Source: Paraclostridium dentum (GTDB lineage: Bacteria; Bacillota; Clostridia; Peptostreptococcales; Peptostreptococcaceae). From it: a stretch of DNA of 35,126 nucleotides. Each line of letters starts with the position of its first letter. Positions within the stretch are counted from its first letter, which is position 1. Where the stretch lies: assembly GCF_012922555.1 (NCBI RefSeq), contig NZ_WIPK01000019.1, positions 1 to 35,126 on the forward strand, given 5' to 3'. Below, piece after piece: positions 8,416 to 16,718 of the stretch. The notes under the pieces are model-generated. The model saw only the letters and a program-made list of their open reading frames with translations. It had not been told where the DNA came from and made no database searches. Both the position numbers and the translations under genes were made by a program.

Positions 8416-8506
8416 CTAAACACCTCTTCTAATTTTATTATCTATAACATAATATCTTCTTTTTTTAATCTAATCAAGTAATACAAATATTTTCATGTAT
8501 TTTACC

Positions 8507-8568
8507 ATATATTTAGCAATGAATAAAGCCCTCTTGTTAGAGAGGGCTTTATTCATTGCTAAATATAT
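8507..8568 (-). terminator. 28-base perfect inverted repeat; terminator overlapping the end of the PLC-like gene
   Basis: Two 28-base arms (8507-8534 and 8541-8568) are perfect reverse complements around the 6-base loop TGTTAG. The core stem AAAGCCCTCT / AGAGGGCTTT is followed in the minus direction by ATTCATTGC, so it can serve as the intrinsic terminator of the PLC-like gene. The outer A+T part of the stem encodes the last six residues and stop of that gene. The length and perfection exceed what termination needs. Confidence 0.8.
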
Positions 8569-9259
8569 CATCAAAAAACATTGTCAAAAATCCAGCGGTT
8601 GTTTTTTGTGCTAATGGTAAGCATTTAGTTGATAACATATAAAACTTATTTTTTAAATCATTTACATTTTCATACATTTTATCATAATTCATAGCTTGGG
8701 TTGCATTATAATTAATATATTCTTCTACACTATTTTTTTGAATCATTCCATCTTTTGCTCTTAATCTTGGTATAGACATGTAATTACTTTTTATATACAC
8801 TTCAAATTGCCTATGATTGTCTAAAAGCTTTCCTTTAGCGTGTTGAGGTATAGTTAAATCTTGAAGTACGTGGCATGCCGCTCCAAAGTAAAATAAACTG
8901 AGTTCAAACTTGTCTAGTGCAAAAAACTTTAAAGCTTTATTGTAATACTTATTTATTAAAGTAAATGCATTCTCTTCGTATCCAAACTTTCCTCTTTTTA
9001 CATATGGATTATAAAAGTGATGATAACTTTTAAAATCCTGATCTGCCCATATTAACCCTTTGTTTATTTGAGGCAAATATGCTTTAAAAAATTTATATTG
9101 TGTCATGTATCCTTCATTTTTCAATATTTCCAATGCATTTGCTTGTATAAAAATATGAACTTCACAATCTGTAGTTATTATACTTTTTTTTACTGGATTT
9201 ACTACTTTAAAAGTTCCTGTTAGAGCTTTTCCATAAACATTTTCTATTCTTTTTCTCAT
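8549..9259 (-). CDS. Zinc-dependent phospholipase C-like protein without signal peptide
   Basis: 236 residues from the ATG at 9259. An ATG at 9262 and a GTG at 9268 are alternatives; AGGTG at the GTG itself gives best spacing to 9259. The fold matches the zinc phospholipase C family (B. cereus PLC, C. perfringens alpha-toxin N-domain). Likely zinc ligands in order are H35, D73 (WADQD), H81 (HHFYNP), H130 and D134 (CHVLQD), H140, H149 and E153 (NHRQFE). The mature N-terminal Trp that also binds zinc in secreted enzymes has no counterpart, there is no signal peptide, and the C2-like toxin domain is absent. It is probably an intracellular or spore-associated relative; substrate unknown. An amidase gene lies 97 bases upstream on the same strand. 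Confidence 0.85.
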   Translation of the reverse strand: MRKRIENVYGKALTGTFKVVNPVKKSIITTDCEVHIFIQANALEILKNEGYMTQYKFFKAYLPQINKGLIWADQDFKSYHHFYNPYVKRGKFGYEENAFTLINKYYNKALKFFALDKFELSLFYFGAACHVLQDLTIPQHAKGKLLDNHRQFEVYIKSNYMSIPRLRAKDGMIQKNSVEEYINYNATQAMNYDKMYENVNDLKNKFYMLSTKCLPLAQKTTAGFLTMFFDDIFSNE

Positions 9260-9355
9260 CATAATCACCTGATAGTTGAATTTACAACCTAAATTTTATT
9301 TCGATATTAACAATATATTACTTTTTTTAATATTTGTTAACCTTTATATTTATTT

Positions 9356-10168
9356 TTAATTCCCATTTTCTGTATCTTTTAAGTATGTTTCTAATCCATC
9401 TGCTACACTTTGCATCATTTTTCTTTGATATTCAGGGTTAGACATCATCAGGTCTTCATTATAATTACTCATAAACCCCATTTCTATTAGCACTACAGGA
9501 ACTTTAGACCAATTAAATCCAGTTAAATCATTTCTTTCAAATATCCCATTTACCTGTATGTTTTCTTTCTCTAATGCATCTTTTATATCTAATGCACACT
9601 TATTACTATCTTCAAAAATTTTAGATGTATATTGTCCATCTTTTTGAGGAATCAAAATAGATGCACCAGTTTTTCCAGAATTATCTAAACTATCCGCATG
9701 AACTCGTATAACCATGTCTGCATTTTTGTCGTTAGCTAATATAGCTCTTTCTGCATTACTTATATTTATATCATGACGCTCTCTTGTCATTACAACATTA
9801 TAACCTTTATTTTCTAAAATATGCTTTAAAACGATTGATGCCTCAAGATTTAGCTTATATTCAGGTTTTTTAGTTGCTATTCCAGTTGCTCCAGATGAAA
9901 CTCTAGCTTTTTTAGAACTTGCTCCAGGTGCTACTGGCTCTAAATTAGGATCTCCCTTTTCTTGATGTCCTGGGTCTATACATATTGTGTATTCACTATT
10001 ATTTTTAACTCTTTTATTGTCATCGTCTTTTTTATTTTCTTTTTCAGTTATATTGTTTTTACTTATAAAATTAGTAGATTTATATAAATTTTTTGCTGGG
10101 TTTGATGTTCCTACAAATATAACACCTATAGCTATTATAGCAACTATAAAAAGTCTATAATTTTTCAT
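9356..10168 (-). CDS. N-acetylmuramoyl-L-alanine amidase (Amidase_3, CwlD-like)
   Basis: 270 residues. A hydrophobic N-terminal segment (about 5-22) acts as signal anchor, followed by a Lys/Asn/Asp-rich linker to about residue 58. The catalytic Amidase_3 domain shows the zinc ligands in IDPGHQ (near 64-69), LNLEAS (Glu near 108), and VHAD (near 155), and the catalytic Glu in VLIEMGFMSN (near 230). It cleaves the bond between muramic acid and the stem peptide in peptidoglycan. There are no SH3 or cell-wall repeat domains. The domain resembles the sporulation amidase CwlD, but whether it acts in spores or in growth cannot be settled here. AGGAG lies 7 bases before the ATG. Confidence 0.88.
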   Translation of the reverse strand: MKNYRLFIVAIIAIGVIFVGTSNPAKNLYKSTNFISKNNITEKENKKDDDNKRVKNNSEYTICIDPGHQEKGDPNLEPVAPGASSKKARVSSGATGIATKKPEYKLNLEASIVLKHILENKGYNVVMTRERHDINISNAERAILANDKNADMVIRVHADSLDNSGKTGASILIPQKDGQYTSKIFEDSNKCALDIKDALEKENIQVNGIFERNDLTGFNWSKVPVVLIEMGFMSNYNEDLMMSNPEYQRKMMQSVADGLETYLKDTENGN

Positions 10169-10323
10169 GTCTATCTCCTCTCTCTAGTAAAGTATATATA
10201 TAATTTAAACAATAGGCTTTGTTTTTATGTAAGTTAATGATAATTACAATTAATTTATTTTATAGTTGTTTGTATTTTGATAGTCTCATATATATTTTAT
10301 ATACACGTATTTTGGAGGTTAAT

Positions 10324-10659
10324 ATGTCTAAAGTAAATAGAAGCAACAATGATAAGTCTAGACTTTGCCGCTTTGGGTATGTAGATTATATAGTTTTAGC
10401 ATCTAGTTTAGCTATAGCTGTCGCTGAAGAAGTAAATTCAACTGATTTAAATATACTCGCCAGTTTTTTTGCTACTTTCTCAGATGAGCTTGCTTTAATA
10501 GCTTCAGTTAAACAAGGTTGTTCTCCAGATTCAGACTCTGATTCATCTTCTGATAATGATGAAACTACCTTTGTCTCTCCAATACCTGCTACAAGTGGTT
10601 CCAGATCTAAACCTAAGATAAAAAAAAGAAAAAAAATAAAAAAATATAAAAAAGTTTAA
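10324..10659 (+). CDS. Small unknown protein, DUF6774-like core with acidic and basic tail
   Basis: 111 residues from the ATG at 10324 (GGAGG 6 bases before); an upstream in-frame ATG at 10219 has no binding site. Three regions are visible. Residues 15-62 form an amphipathic helical core (LASSLAIAVAEEV, DLNILASFFATFSDELALIA), similar in pattern to DUF6774-type small proteins of gut Firmicutes. Residues 63-80 are Ser/Asp-rich (SDSDSSSDNDE). The C-terminus is strongly basic (KPKIKKRKKIKKYKK). No signal peptide is visible. Function unknown. It is a single-gene unit between the amidase (divergent) and the SpoIVB-type protease, with its own terminator. Confidence 0.7.
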   Translation: MSKVNRSNNDKSRLCRFGYVDYIVLASSLAIAVAEEVNSTDLNILASFFATFSDELALIASVKQGCSPDSDSDSSSDNDETTFVSPIPATSGSRSKPKIKKRKKIKKYKKV

Positions 10660-10697
10660 ATCACCTAAAATACTTAATTTTAGGTGATTATTTTTAT
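10659..10697 (+). terminator. Intrinsic terminator of the small unknown gene
   Basis: A perfect 13-pair stem AATCACCTAAAAT / ATTTTAGGTGATT with a 5-base loop and ATTTTTATATTTT after it. The first base belongs to the stop codon. Confidence 0.88.
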
Positions 10698-10819
10698 ATT
10701 TTGAAAACAATGGTTTTATTGTGTCTGTTTTCTACGGATTAAAATTTTTATCCTGCACAATCTAATATTAAAGAAGCACCATTAATCATCACAGACTCTA
10801 TCAGAAAGAAGGTGTTTTA

Positions 10820-11773
10820 ATGAATTTTAAAAAGTGTTTTTTAACAACATTTTTAATATATTTTCTGTCAATAGGATTTATTTATTCAGAACCTACAACA
10901 AAAAATGATTCTAATTATTTAATACCTATTGGTAACATAACGCAAATAGATGCTGAATTACAATATCTTATGGTTAGAAATAATTTTACTGATTCTTCAT
11001 TTAAAATAGGAGATTCATTAATATCAATAAATAATAATGAGATAAATAATTATTCAGATTTTTCTAGTTTGCTAAATGCATTATCAGAAAATGAAAGTGT
11101 TAAAGTCAAAGTATTAAGAAATAACGAAAAATTAGATATCGATACTAGTAAAGAAATTTTAGAAAAAATAAATTTCAATAATATAGTATCTGGATTTGCT
11201 ACTTTAACATATGTAAATCCACAGAACAATAATTTTGGAGCAGTTGCTCATCCTATAAGTGTCGGATTTAATAAAAATTTACCTATTAAAAATGGTTATA
11301 TATCTTCAACATCTAATTTGACAATAGATAAATCATACAAAGGAACTGTAGGATGTATAAATGGCGAAAAAAATGAGTTTATAGGAGATTTTAAAGATAA
11401 CTCTAATTTCGGAATAAAAGGAACTGTTCATAAACTAGATTTATCAAAATTTAAACAATACAAAGTTGCTCAATTAGGAGAAGTTAAAACTGGAAAAGCT
11501 TCAATTCTTTTACAAACTTCGAATGGCGAGCCTACAGAATATGAAATTAATATATTAAATATAAAGAAACAAAGAAGTCCTGAATCAAAAACTTTTAAAA
11601 TAGAAATTATAGATAAAGAACTATTACAATTGACTGGAGGTATAGTTCAAGGTATGAGTGGTACTCCAATAATACAAGATGATAAAATTATAGGTGCAGT
11701 ATCACATGCAATTGAAAATAATCCCTCTACTGGATATGGAGTATATATAGGTTGGATGTTAGAGGGAGAATAA
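10820..11773 (+). CDS. SpoIVB-type sporulation serine peptidase (family S55), short form
   Basis: 317 residues, clearly shorter than the roughly 400-430 of B. subtilis SpoIVB. A signal peptide or anchor (about 5-23) is followed by a PDZ-like domain (about 33-105, with IGDSLISINN) and the S55 protease domain. The likely catalytic triad is H144 (GAVAHPI), D265 (EIIDKELL) and S280 (QGMSGTPII). The D-to-S spacing of 15 equals that in B. subtilis SpoIVB. SpoIVB is secreted from the forespore to trigger mother-cell sigma-K processing. Clostridioides difficile has a second paralogue, SpoIVB2, with a role in cortex formation, and the neighbourhood here (yunB, tyrS, PBP, spoVA, spoIIA) suggests this is that paralogue. 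AAGGTG precedes the ATG. Confidence 0.85.
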   Translation: MNFKKCFLTTFLIYFLSIGFIYSEPTTKNDSNYLIPIGNITQIDAELQYLMVRNNFTDSSFKIGDSLISINNNEINNYSDFSSLLNALSENESVKVKVLRNNEKLDIDTSKEILEKINFNNIVSGFATLTYVNPQNNNFGAVAHPISVGFNKNLPIKNGYISSTSNLTIDKSYKGTVGCINGEKNEFIGDFKDNSNFGIKGTVHKLDLSKFKQYKVAQLGEVKTGKASILLQTSNGEPTEYEINILNIKKQRSPESKTFKIEIIDKELLQLTGGIVQGMSGTPIIQDDKIIGAVSHAIENNPSTGYGVYIGWMLEGE

Positions 11774-11790
11774 TCTCCCTCTTTTAATTT
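11761..11790 (+). terminator. Intrinsic terminator of the SpoIVB-type gene
   Basis: A stem AGAGGGAGA / TCTCCCTCT with loop ATAA, followed by TTTTAATTT. The gene's stop codon TAA lies in the loop, and the left arm encodes the last residues. Confidence 0.85.
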
Positions 11791-12479
11791 GATTTATTTA
11801 TATTTTTAGGCATAGCATTAATTATATCTTTTTCTGGAACATTTACATAACTTTGTGGAACGTCACCTACAATTACAGTTTCACATATAGGAATTTGAGT
11901 CTTAACTTCTTTTGTAGATGTTGTAAGCGGTACTACTACTTTTACTTGTGTTTTTGCTTTTAAGTATATTCTATGCCTTGTTTGATTTATTCCTGAAGAC
12001 TCAAAATCAGTTCCAAAGTCTACATATACATTTCCTATAGGTTCTATAGATACTTTTATTTTAGGACCATACTTTGCTAAAAGCGGACTTCCAAGAGCAG
12101 TTCCTATAGGTATATACGTGGACGTTGTTTTAATTTTTTTCATTTCTGATTGTATTTCTAGAGCAACTTGTGAAGCTATTTCATTCATAGCTATAGAATT
12201 AGCTTGCATCATTGTTATTTTGCCATTTTCTCCAGTCTTTACATTTATTAAATCTTCATACTTAACGCTATTATCTATAACACTTGCGACAGCTTTATTT
12301 ATAGATTTATTAGCAAGTTCTTCTGCTTTTGTTTCTGCTATAACCGTAATAGTTGGTCTCAATTTATTATCTATGTATATAAATGTTCCTATTAATGTAG
12401 ATATTAAAAATATTATTATAAACATTATTATATTCTTTTTAATTTTTTGTTTTCTTCTTTGAACTAATATTTTTTTCAT
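11784..12479 (-). CDS. yunB: Sporulation protein YunB
   Basis: 231 residues. One N-terminal membrane segment (about 15-37), then the YunB domain beginning with LRPTITVIAETKAEELANKS and VKYEDLINV. In B. subtilis yunB is transcribed by sigma-E in the mother cell and its loss impairs sporulation; the molecular role is not known. The start is the ATG at 12479. Its ribosome binding site (AAGGGGGG) lies inside the terminator hairpin of tyrS, only 41 bases after tyrS, so the gene must be read by passage through that terminator or from a promoter inside tyrS. No clear sigma-E promoter was found. Confidence 0.88.
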   Translation of the reverse strand: MKKILVQRRKQKIKKNIIMFIIIFLISTLIGTFIYIDNKLRPTITVIAETKAEELANKSINKAVASVIDNSVKYEDLINVKTGENGKITMMQANSIAMNEIASQVALEIQSEMKKIKTTSTYIPIGTALGSPLLAKYGPKIKVSIEPIGNVYVDFGTDFESSGINQTRHRIYLKAKTQVKVVVPLTTSTKEVKTQIPICETVIVGDVPQSYVNVPEKDIINAMPKNINKSN

Positions 12480-12514
12480 AAAAAGCCCCCCTTACTATAT
12501 TATGTAAGGAGGGC
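12480..12514 (-). terminator. Terminator of tyrS that also contains the yunB ribosome binding site
   Basis: The stem GCCCTCCTTAC / GTAAGGGGGGC (minus strand, one G-U pair) with an 8-base loop is followed by TTTTT. The U tract ends directly at the yunB ATG. The 3' arm is the G-rich Shine-Dalgarno sequence of yunB. The one imperfect pair is G-U only in minus-strand RNA, which supports the direction. Confidence 0.85.
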
Positions 12515-12520
12515 TTATAA

Positions 12521-13741
12521 TTACTTGTTAATTATTATTTTTGCAAATTTTCTTTTTCCTACTTGTATTATATCTCCAGTTTGTAAAGCTATTTTGTCAT
12601 TTTCAACTTTTTCACCATTAAGCTTTATTCCACCTTGCTTTAATAATCTTCTAGCTTCACTTGTAGATGGAGAAAGCTTTAACCCTGTAACTATCTTTGG
12701 TATAAAGAATAAACCTTCTTCAGACTCTTCTATAGAAACTTCCATTTCAGCTATATCATCTGGAATATTCTTTTTTTGGAATACAGATTTAAAATATTGC
12801 TCTGCTTCTAATGCTTTTTCTTCTCCATGGTATAGTTCTACTACTTCTTTAGCTAATTTCATTTTTAAGTCTCTTGGATTTACTTTATCTTGTTCTATAT
12901 CAGACTTCATAGCTTCTATTGAGTCAGGATGTTCATCTGTAACTAACTCAAAATATCTTATTATTAATTCATCTGGAATAGACATTGTTTTTCCATACAT
13001 ATCATTAGGAGCTTCGCTTATACCAATATAATTACCTAGTGATTTACTCATCTTCTTAACTCCATCAGTACCTTCTATTATAGGCATTAATAAAGCAATC
13101 TGAGGCTCTTGATCATACTCTTTTTGAAGAGTTCGTCCCATTAATATGTTAAACTTTTGGTCCGTTCCTCCCATTTCTATATCAGCTTTTATTGCTACTG
13201 AATCATATCCTTGCATTAATGGATAGAAAAATTCATGTATTGATATAGATTGATTAGAAGCAAATCTTTTCTTGAAATCATCTCTTTCTAACATTCTCGC
13301 AACAGTATACTTAGATGCTAAGTTAGCAACATCCATGAAATTCATAGTTTGTAACCACTCGCTATTGAATTTTACTATTGTTTTTTCTCTATCTAATATT
13401 TTAAATATTTGTTCTTGATATGTTCTTGCATTTTCTAAAACTTGGTCATGAGATAGTTGCTTTCTAACCGCTGACTTTCCAGTTGGATCTCCTATCATAC
13501 CTGTTGCATCACCGATTATTATAACTACTTGATGTCCTAAATCTTGGAATGCTTTCATTTTTCTTAAAACAACAGTATGTCCTAAGTGAATATCTGGCGC
13601 AGAAGGATCTAATCCTAACTTTATTGTTAATGGCTTATTTTCTTTTGCCGATTTTTCTAACTTTTTAACAATATCTTCTTCAGAGATTATTTCAGCTGCC
13701 CCTTTTTTAATTATCTTCAATTGCTCATTTATTTCAATCAT
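12521..13741 (-). CDS. tyrS: Tyrosyl-tRNA synthetase
   Basis: 406 residues. A class I synthetase with the HIGH motif HLGH (52-55), the tyrosine-binding region GGTDQKFN (191-198), KMSKS (230-234) and a C-terminal S4-like RNA-binding domain (about 345-406, with [13 protein letters not shown]). The segment [11 protein letters not shown] marks the TyrZ-type branch. A good sigma-A promoter lies 50 bases upstream and no T-box leader fits in the short 5' region, so tRNA-dependent control is unlikely. AGGTG precedes the ATG. Confidence 0.95.
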   Translation of the reverse strand: MIEINEQLKIIKKGAAEIISEEDIVKKLEKSAKENKPLTIKLGLDPSAPDIHLGHTVVLRKMKAFQDLGHQVVIIIGDATGMIGDPTGKSAVRKQLSHDQVLENARTYQEQIFKILDREKTIVKFNSEWLQTMNFMDVANLASKYTVARMLERDDFKKRFASNQSISIHEFFYPLMQGYDSVAIKADIEMGGTDQKFNILMGRTLQKEYDQEPQIALLMPIIEGTDGVKKMSKSLGNYIGISEAPNDMYGKTMSIPDELIIRYFELVTDEHPDSIEAMKSDIEQDKVNPRDLKMKLAKEVVELYHGEEKALEAEQYFKSVFQKKNIPDDIAEMEVSIEESEEGLFFIPKIVTGLKLSPSTSEARRLLKQGGIKLNGEKVENDKIALQTGDIIQVGKRKFAKIIINK

Positions 13742-13790
13742 ATGTACACCTCACACATATTTTTTTTATACTTAGTTAAAAATAATTAAT

Positions 13791-13819
13791 ATTGTATCAT
13801 AGTTAAATGTTAAATTCAA
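13791..13819 (-). promoter_or_regulatory. Sigma-A promoter of tyrS
   Basis: On the minus strand, -35 TTGAAT (13814-13819) and -10 TACAAT (13791-13796) are separated by exactly 17 bases. The predicted start leaves a leader of roughly 40 bases, too short for a T-box. Confidence 0.7.
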
Positions 13820-13896
13820 ATAGCCAACTAACACCACGACTAATTAATTACATAATATTCATTTTTATCTATAAAATACAAAATTATTCGCATATA

Positions 13897-13905
13897 TGAT
13901 ATAAT
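13897..13905 (+). promoter_or_regulatory. Extended -10 promoter of the penicillin-binding protein gene
   Basis: TGATATAAT is a perfect TATAAT (13900-13905) with the TGn extension. The -35 region (TACAAA at 17 bases) is poor, as expected for extended -10 promoters. The ATG follows 28 bases later with AAGGAGG. Confidence 0.6.
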
Positions 13906-13933
13906 ATATTCTTATAGTAAGGAGGTTAATTTC

Positions 13934-16672
13934 ATGGGAAATGATAACAATGACAAAAACAAAATACGTAGAAAAAAAGTTAGCTCCTCTAGTACTAAAC
14001 CTACTGCCTCGTCGAGGAAATCAACTAAAAGCAGTAGTCAAAAAACTAAAAGTATTTCTAAATCTTCAAAAAAGGATAAGTTTAAAATATTTAGAACTGT
14101 AGGTGTTACACTTTTAGTTATGTTGGTATTAGGAGTTGCAGTTTCAACTGCACTAGTATTTGTAGCCTTAAAAGACGTAGAGCCTGTGACAAAAGCTGCT
14201 CTTGATAAAAAAGTTAACACAGTTACAGAACTTTTATATAGTGATGGATCTTTAATGGGAAATCCTCCGACAGATAATAAAAAGGTTCCTATATCTATAA
14301 AAGATATGCCAGCTCATCTTCAACATGCACTTGTATCTATAGAAGATGAAAGATTTTATGATCATAATGGTGTAGATTTTAAAGGGCTTGCTAAAGCCAC
14401 TCTTATAAATCTGTTTACATCTTCTTCTCCTGGAGGAAGTACTATAGACATGCAGGTTTCTAAAAACTTACTTACTTCTAGTGAAGTGTCTGTTGTCCGT
14501 AAAATTAAAGACATTTATTATGCCTTAGAAATGGATAAGACGCTTAACAAGAATGAAGTTTTAGAACTTTATTTAAATAGTGCATACTTTGGAAGAGGTG
14601 CTATAGGTGTTGAAGCTGCTGCAAATGCATACTTTAATAAGCATGCTAAAGATCTTTCAGTTGCTGAGTCAGCTATGATTGTCGGTATAACTCAAAACCC
14701 TAATAAATATGCAGCTTATAACACTGCAAAATTAACAGGTAATGAAACTAAAGATGAGTTAAAAGGAAAATTAAAATTCTATTCAAAGAGTGATGGTTTT
14801 GATGAACCTACTAAAGTAGAATTTGATATGGTTGAGAAGCTTTATGATTGGGGGCTTATTCCCGATGATGATACTTTTAAAGAGTTAAGAAAAGGTAATA
14901 TGGTTTGTAGAAAAGTCGAGCTAAACCCTAATGCTAAGAAAAGACAAGAAACAGTTTTAATGAAAATGTTAGAACTTGGTTATTTAACTCAAGAAGAGCA
15001 TGATAAAGCTGTTGCAGAGCAAATAAATATACAATTACCTACTCCATCTAAAAAACCAGCTTCTTCAGTTGAAGACCTTATAGAAACTGATGTTATAAAT
15101 AGTCTTATAACTCAAGGTTATACTGAAACTGAAGCTAACACACTATACTTTAATGGTGGTTTAAAAATACGTACTACTATAGACAAAAATATGCAAAGTG
15201 ATTTAGAGACCGAGTTTAATAATAGAAATAACTTCCCAGGAACTGAAACTTACAAAGATGGAATTCCTCAGCCTCAAGCTGCCATGGTAGTTTTAGATTA
15301 TAGAACAGGTAAAATAAAAGCCTTGATTGGTGGTAGAGAAATTAAAGCTAGAAAAGTTTTAAATAGAGCTACTGAACCACACCAACCTGGTTCAACTATA
15401 AAGCCTTTATCAGTTTATACTCCAGCTATTGATAATGGAATGAATCAAGCAGATACATTTAGCGATGCTCGTGGAGGATATAAATTCAAAGAAAATAACA
15501 AATGGAATCCTAAAACTACAACATCCGGTTCTGGTGATATGACAATGCGTAAAGCTTTAGCTTATTCATCAAATACAATAGCAATAAAAGTAGCTGAACA
15601 ACTTGGTTCAACTTACGATGAAAGTGTTGATGTTATGCTTGATTACCTAAAGAACTTCGGATTATCTGATTTAAAAGATGGTCCTGGTGGCGCTGATAGA
15701 ACATTCCCTGCTCTTACTCTAGGTGGTATGACAAAAGGAGCTTCTCCACTTGATATGGCTGCTGCTTATGGCACTTTAGCTAATGGAGGAACTTATGTTG
15801 AACCTATAACATTTACAACAGTTGAATCTTCAGATGGTCAAGTGTTAATACAAAACACTCCAGAAGAACATAAAGTTGTAGACCCTGAAGTTGCATATGT
15901 TCTTACAGATATGCTTAAAGCTGTTATTACAGAAGGTATCGGTGGGGCCGCTAAATTTGGTGATATGCCTGTAGCTGGTAAAACTGGTACAACAAATGAT
16001 AATAAGGACGCTTGGTTTGTTGGATACACACCTTATTATGTAGGTGCAACTTATATAGGTGATGACTATAGATTTGATCCAACTACAAAAGAAACTATAC
16101 CTCGTAGAGGTGTTATTCATGGAAGTTCAACTTCTGCTAAGTTATGGTCTAAAGTAATGGGTAAAGTACATGATGGACTTGATCCAATTGATTTTAAAAA
16201 AGCAAGTAATATAGAATTTTACAATATAAACTTATTGAATGGTAGTATAGTTCCTAAAGGAGCTTCTAATTCTGGTATGGCTGCTTTCATAAAAGGACAT
16301 ATACCTACTACTCATTCTTCTTATACTCCTCCACCAGAGACTACAACGCCTCCTGCAGAAGAAGAGAATAAACCTGAAACGGAAACTCCTTCTACAGAAA
16401 ATCCAACTCCAGAAAATCCTAATCCTGGAGATAATGGCAATAATACTGGCGGTAACGAAAATAATAATAATAATCCAGGTACTGGCACTAACCCAGGAAC
16501 TGACGGTGGAAATACAGGTGGTGGTACTGGCACTAATCCAGATACAGGTGCCGGTGGAGGAACAACAGGTGGTGGTAATGAAGTAACTCCTACTCCACCT
16601 CAAGGTAATAATCAAACTTCACCTACTCAAACCACTCAGAAACCTAATACTGCAGCAAAACCAGCTGCATAA
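13934..16672 (+). CDS. Class A penicillin-binding protein (PBP1A type)
   Basis: 912 residues. A Lys/Ser-rich cytoplasmic tail (1-50) precedes one membrane anchor (about 53-79). The glycosyltransferase 51 domain has the catalytic Glu137 in EDERFYDHNG and the GGSTIDMQVSKNL and RKIKDIYYALEM motifs. The transpeptidase domain has SxxK at S487-K490, SxN at S545-N547 and KTG at 683-685. It polymerises and cross-links peptidoglycan outside the membrane. About 75 residues (about 262-336) lie between the glycosyltransferase domain and the usual linker, longer than in most relatives. The last 120 residues are a Pro/Thr/Glu then Gly/Asn-rich low-complexity tail. AAGGAGG precedes the ATG. Confidence 0.95.
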   Translation: MGNDNNDKNKIRRKKVSSSSTKPTASSRKSTKSSSQKTKSISKSSKKDKFKIFRTVGVTLLVMLVLGVAVSTALVFVALKDVEPVTKAALDKKVNTVTELLYSDGSLMGNPPTDNKKVPISIKDMPAHLQHALVSIEDERFYDHNGVDFKGLAKATLINLFTSSSPGGSTIDMQVSKNLLTSSEVSVVRKIKDIYYALEMDKTLNKNEVLELYLNSAYFGRGAIGVEAAANAYFNKHAKDLSVAESAMIVGITQNPNKYAAYNTAKLTGNETKDELKGKLKFYSKSDGFDEPTKVEFDMVEKLYDWGLIPDDDTFKELRKGNMVCRKVELNPNAKKRQETVLMKMLELGYLTQEEHDKAVAEQINIQLPTPSKKPASSVEDLIETDVINSLITQGYTETEANTLYFNGGLKIRTTIDKNMQSDLETEFNNRNNFPGTETYKDGIPQPQAAMVVLDYRTGKIKALIGGREIKARKVLNRATEPHQPGSTIKPLSVYTPAIDNGMNQADTFSDARGGYKFKENNKWNPKTTTSGSGDMTMRKALAYSSNTIAIKVAEQLGSTYDESVDVMLDYLKNFGLSDLKDGPGGADRTFPALTLGGMTKGASPLDMAAAYGTLANGGTYVEPITFTTVESSDGQVLIQNTPEEHKVVDPEVAYVLTDMLKAVITEGIGGAAKFGDMPVAGKTGTTNDNKDAWFVGYTPYYVGATYIGDDYRFDPTTKETIPRRGVIHGSSTSAKLWSKVMGKVHDGLDPIDFKKASNIEFYNINLLNGSIVPKGASNSGMAAFIKGHIPTTHSSYTPPPETTTPPAEEENKPETETPSTENPTPENPNPGDNGNNTGGNENNNNNPGTGTNPGTDGGNTGGGTGTNPDTGAGGGTTGGGNEVTPTPPQGNNQTSPTQTTQKPNTAAKPAA

Positions 16673-16673
16673 A

Positions 16674-16718
16674 AAAAGAACTATATGAGTTAATTCTCAT
16701 ATAGTTCTTTTTATTTTA
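16674..16718. terminator. Bidirectional terminator between PBP gene and spoVAE
   Basis: A perfect 16-pair stem (AAAAGAACTATATGAG / CTCATATAGTTCTTTT) with loop TTAATT. T tracts follow on both strands (TTATTTT on plus, seven Ts on minus), so it serves both convergent transcripts. Confidence 0.92.

Noticed and set aside
9307-9340. An inverted repeat TTAACAA...TTGTTAA between the amidase and PLC-like genes, resembling Rex half-sites
   Set aside because: The half-sites point the wrong way and are about 20 bases apart; the stem needs a bulge and has no U tail. It may be a weak hairpin only.
13742-13933. T-box leader upstream of tyrS
   Set aside because: The sigma-A promoter lies only about 50 bases before the ATG and no GGGTGGNACCGCG-like T-box sequence is present.
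16232-16615. A long open frame on the minus strand opposite the PBP tail
   Set aside because: It is the mirror of the Gly/Asn/Pro low-complexity coding region, has no ribosome binding site and an implausible Ser/Trp/Ile composition.
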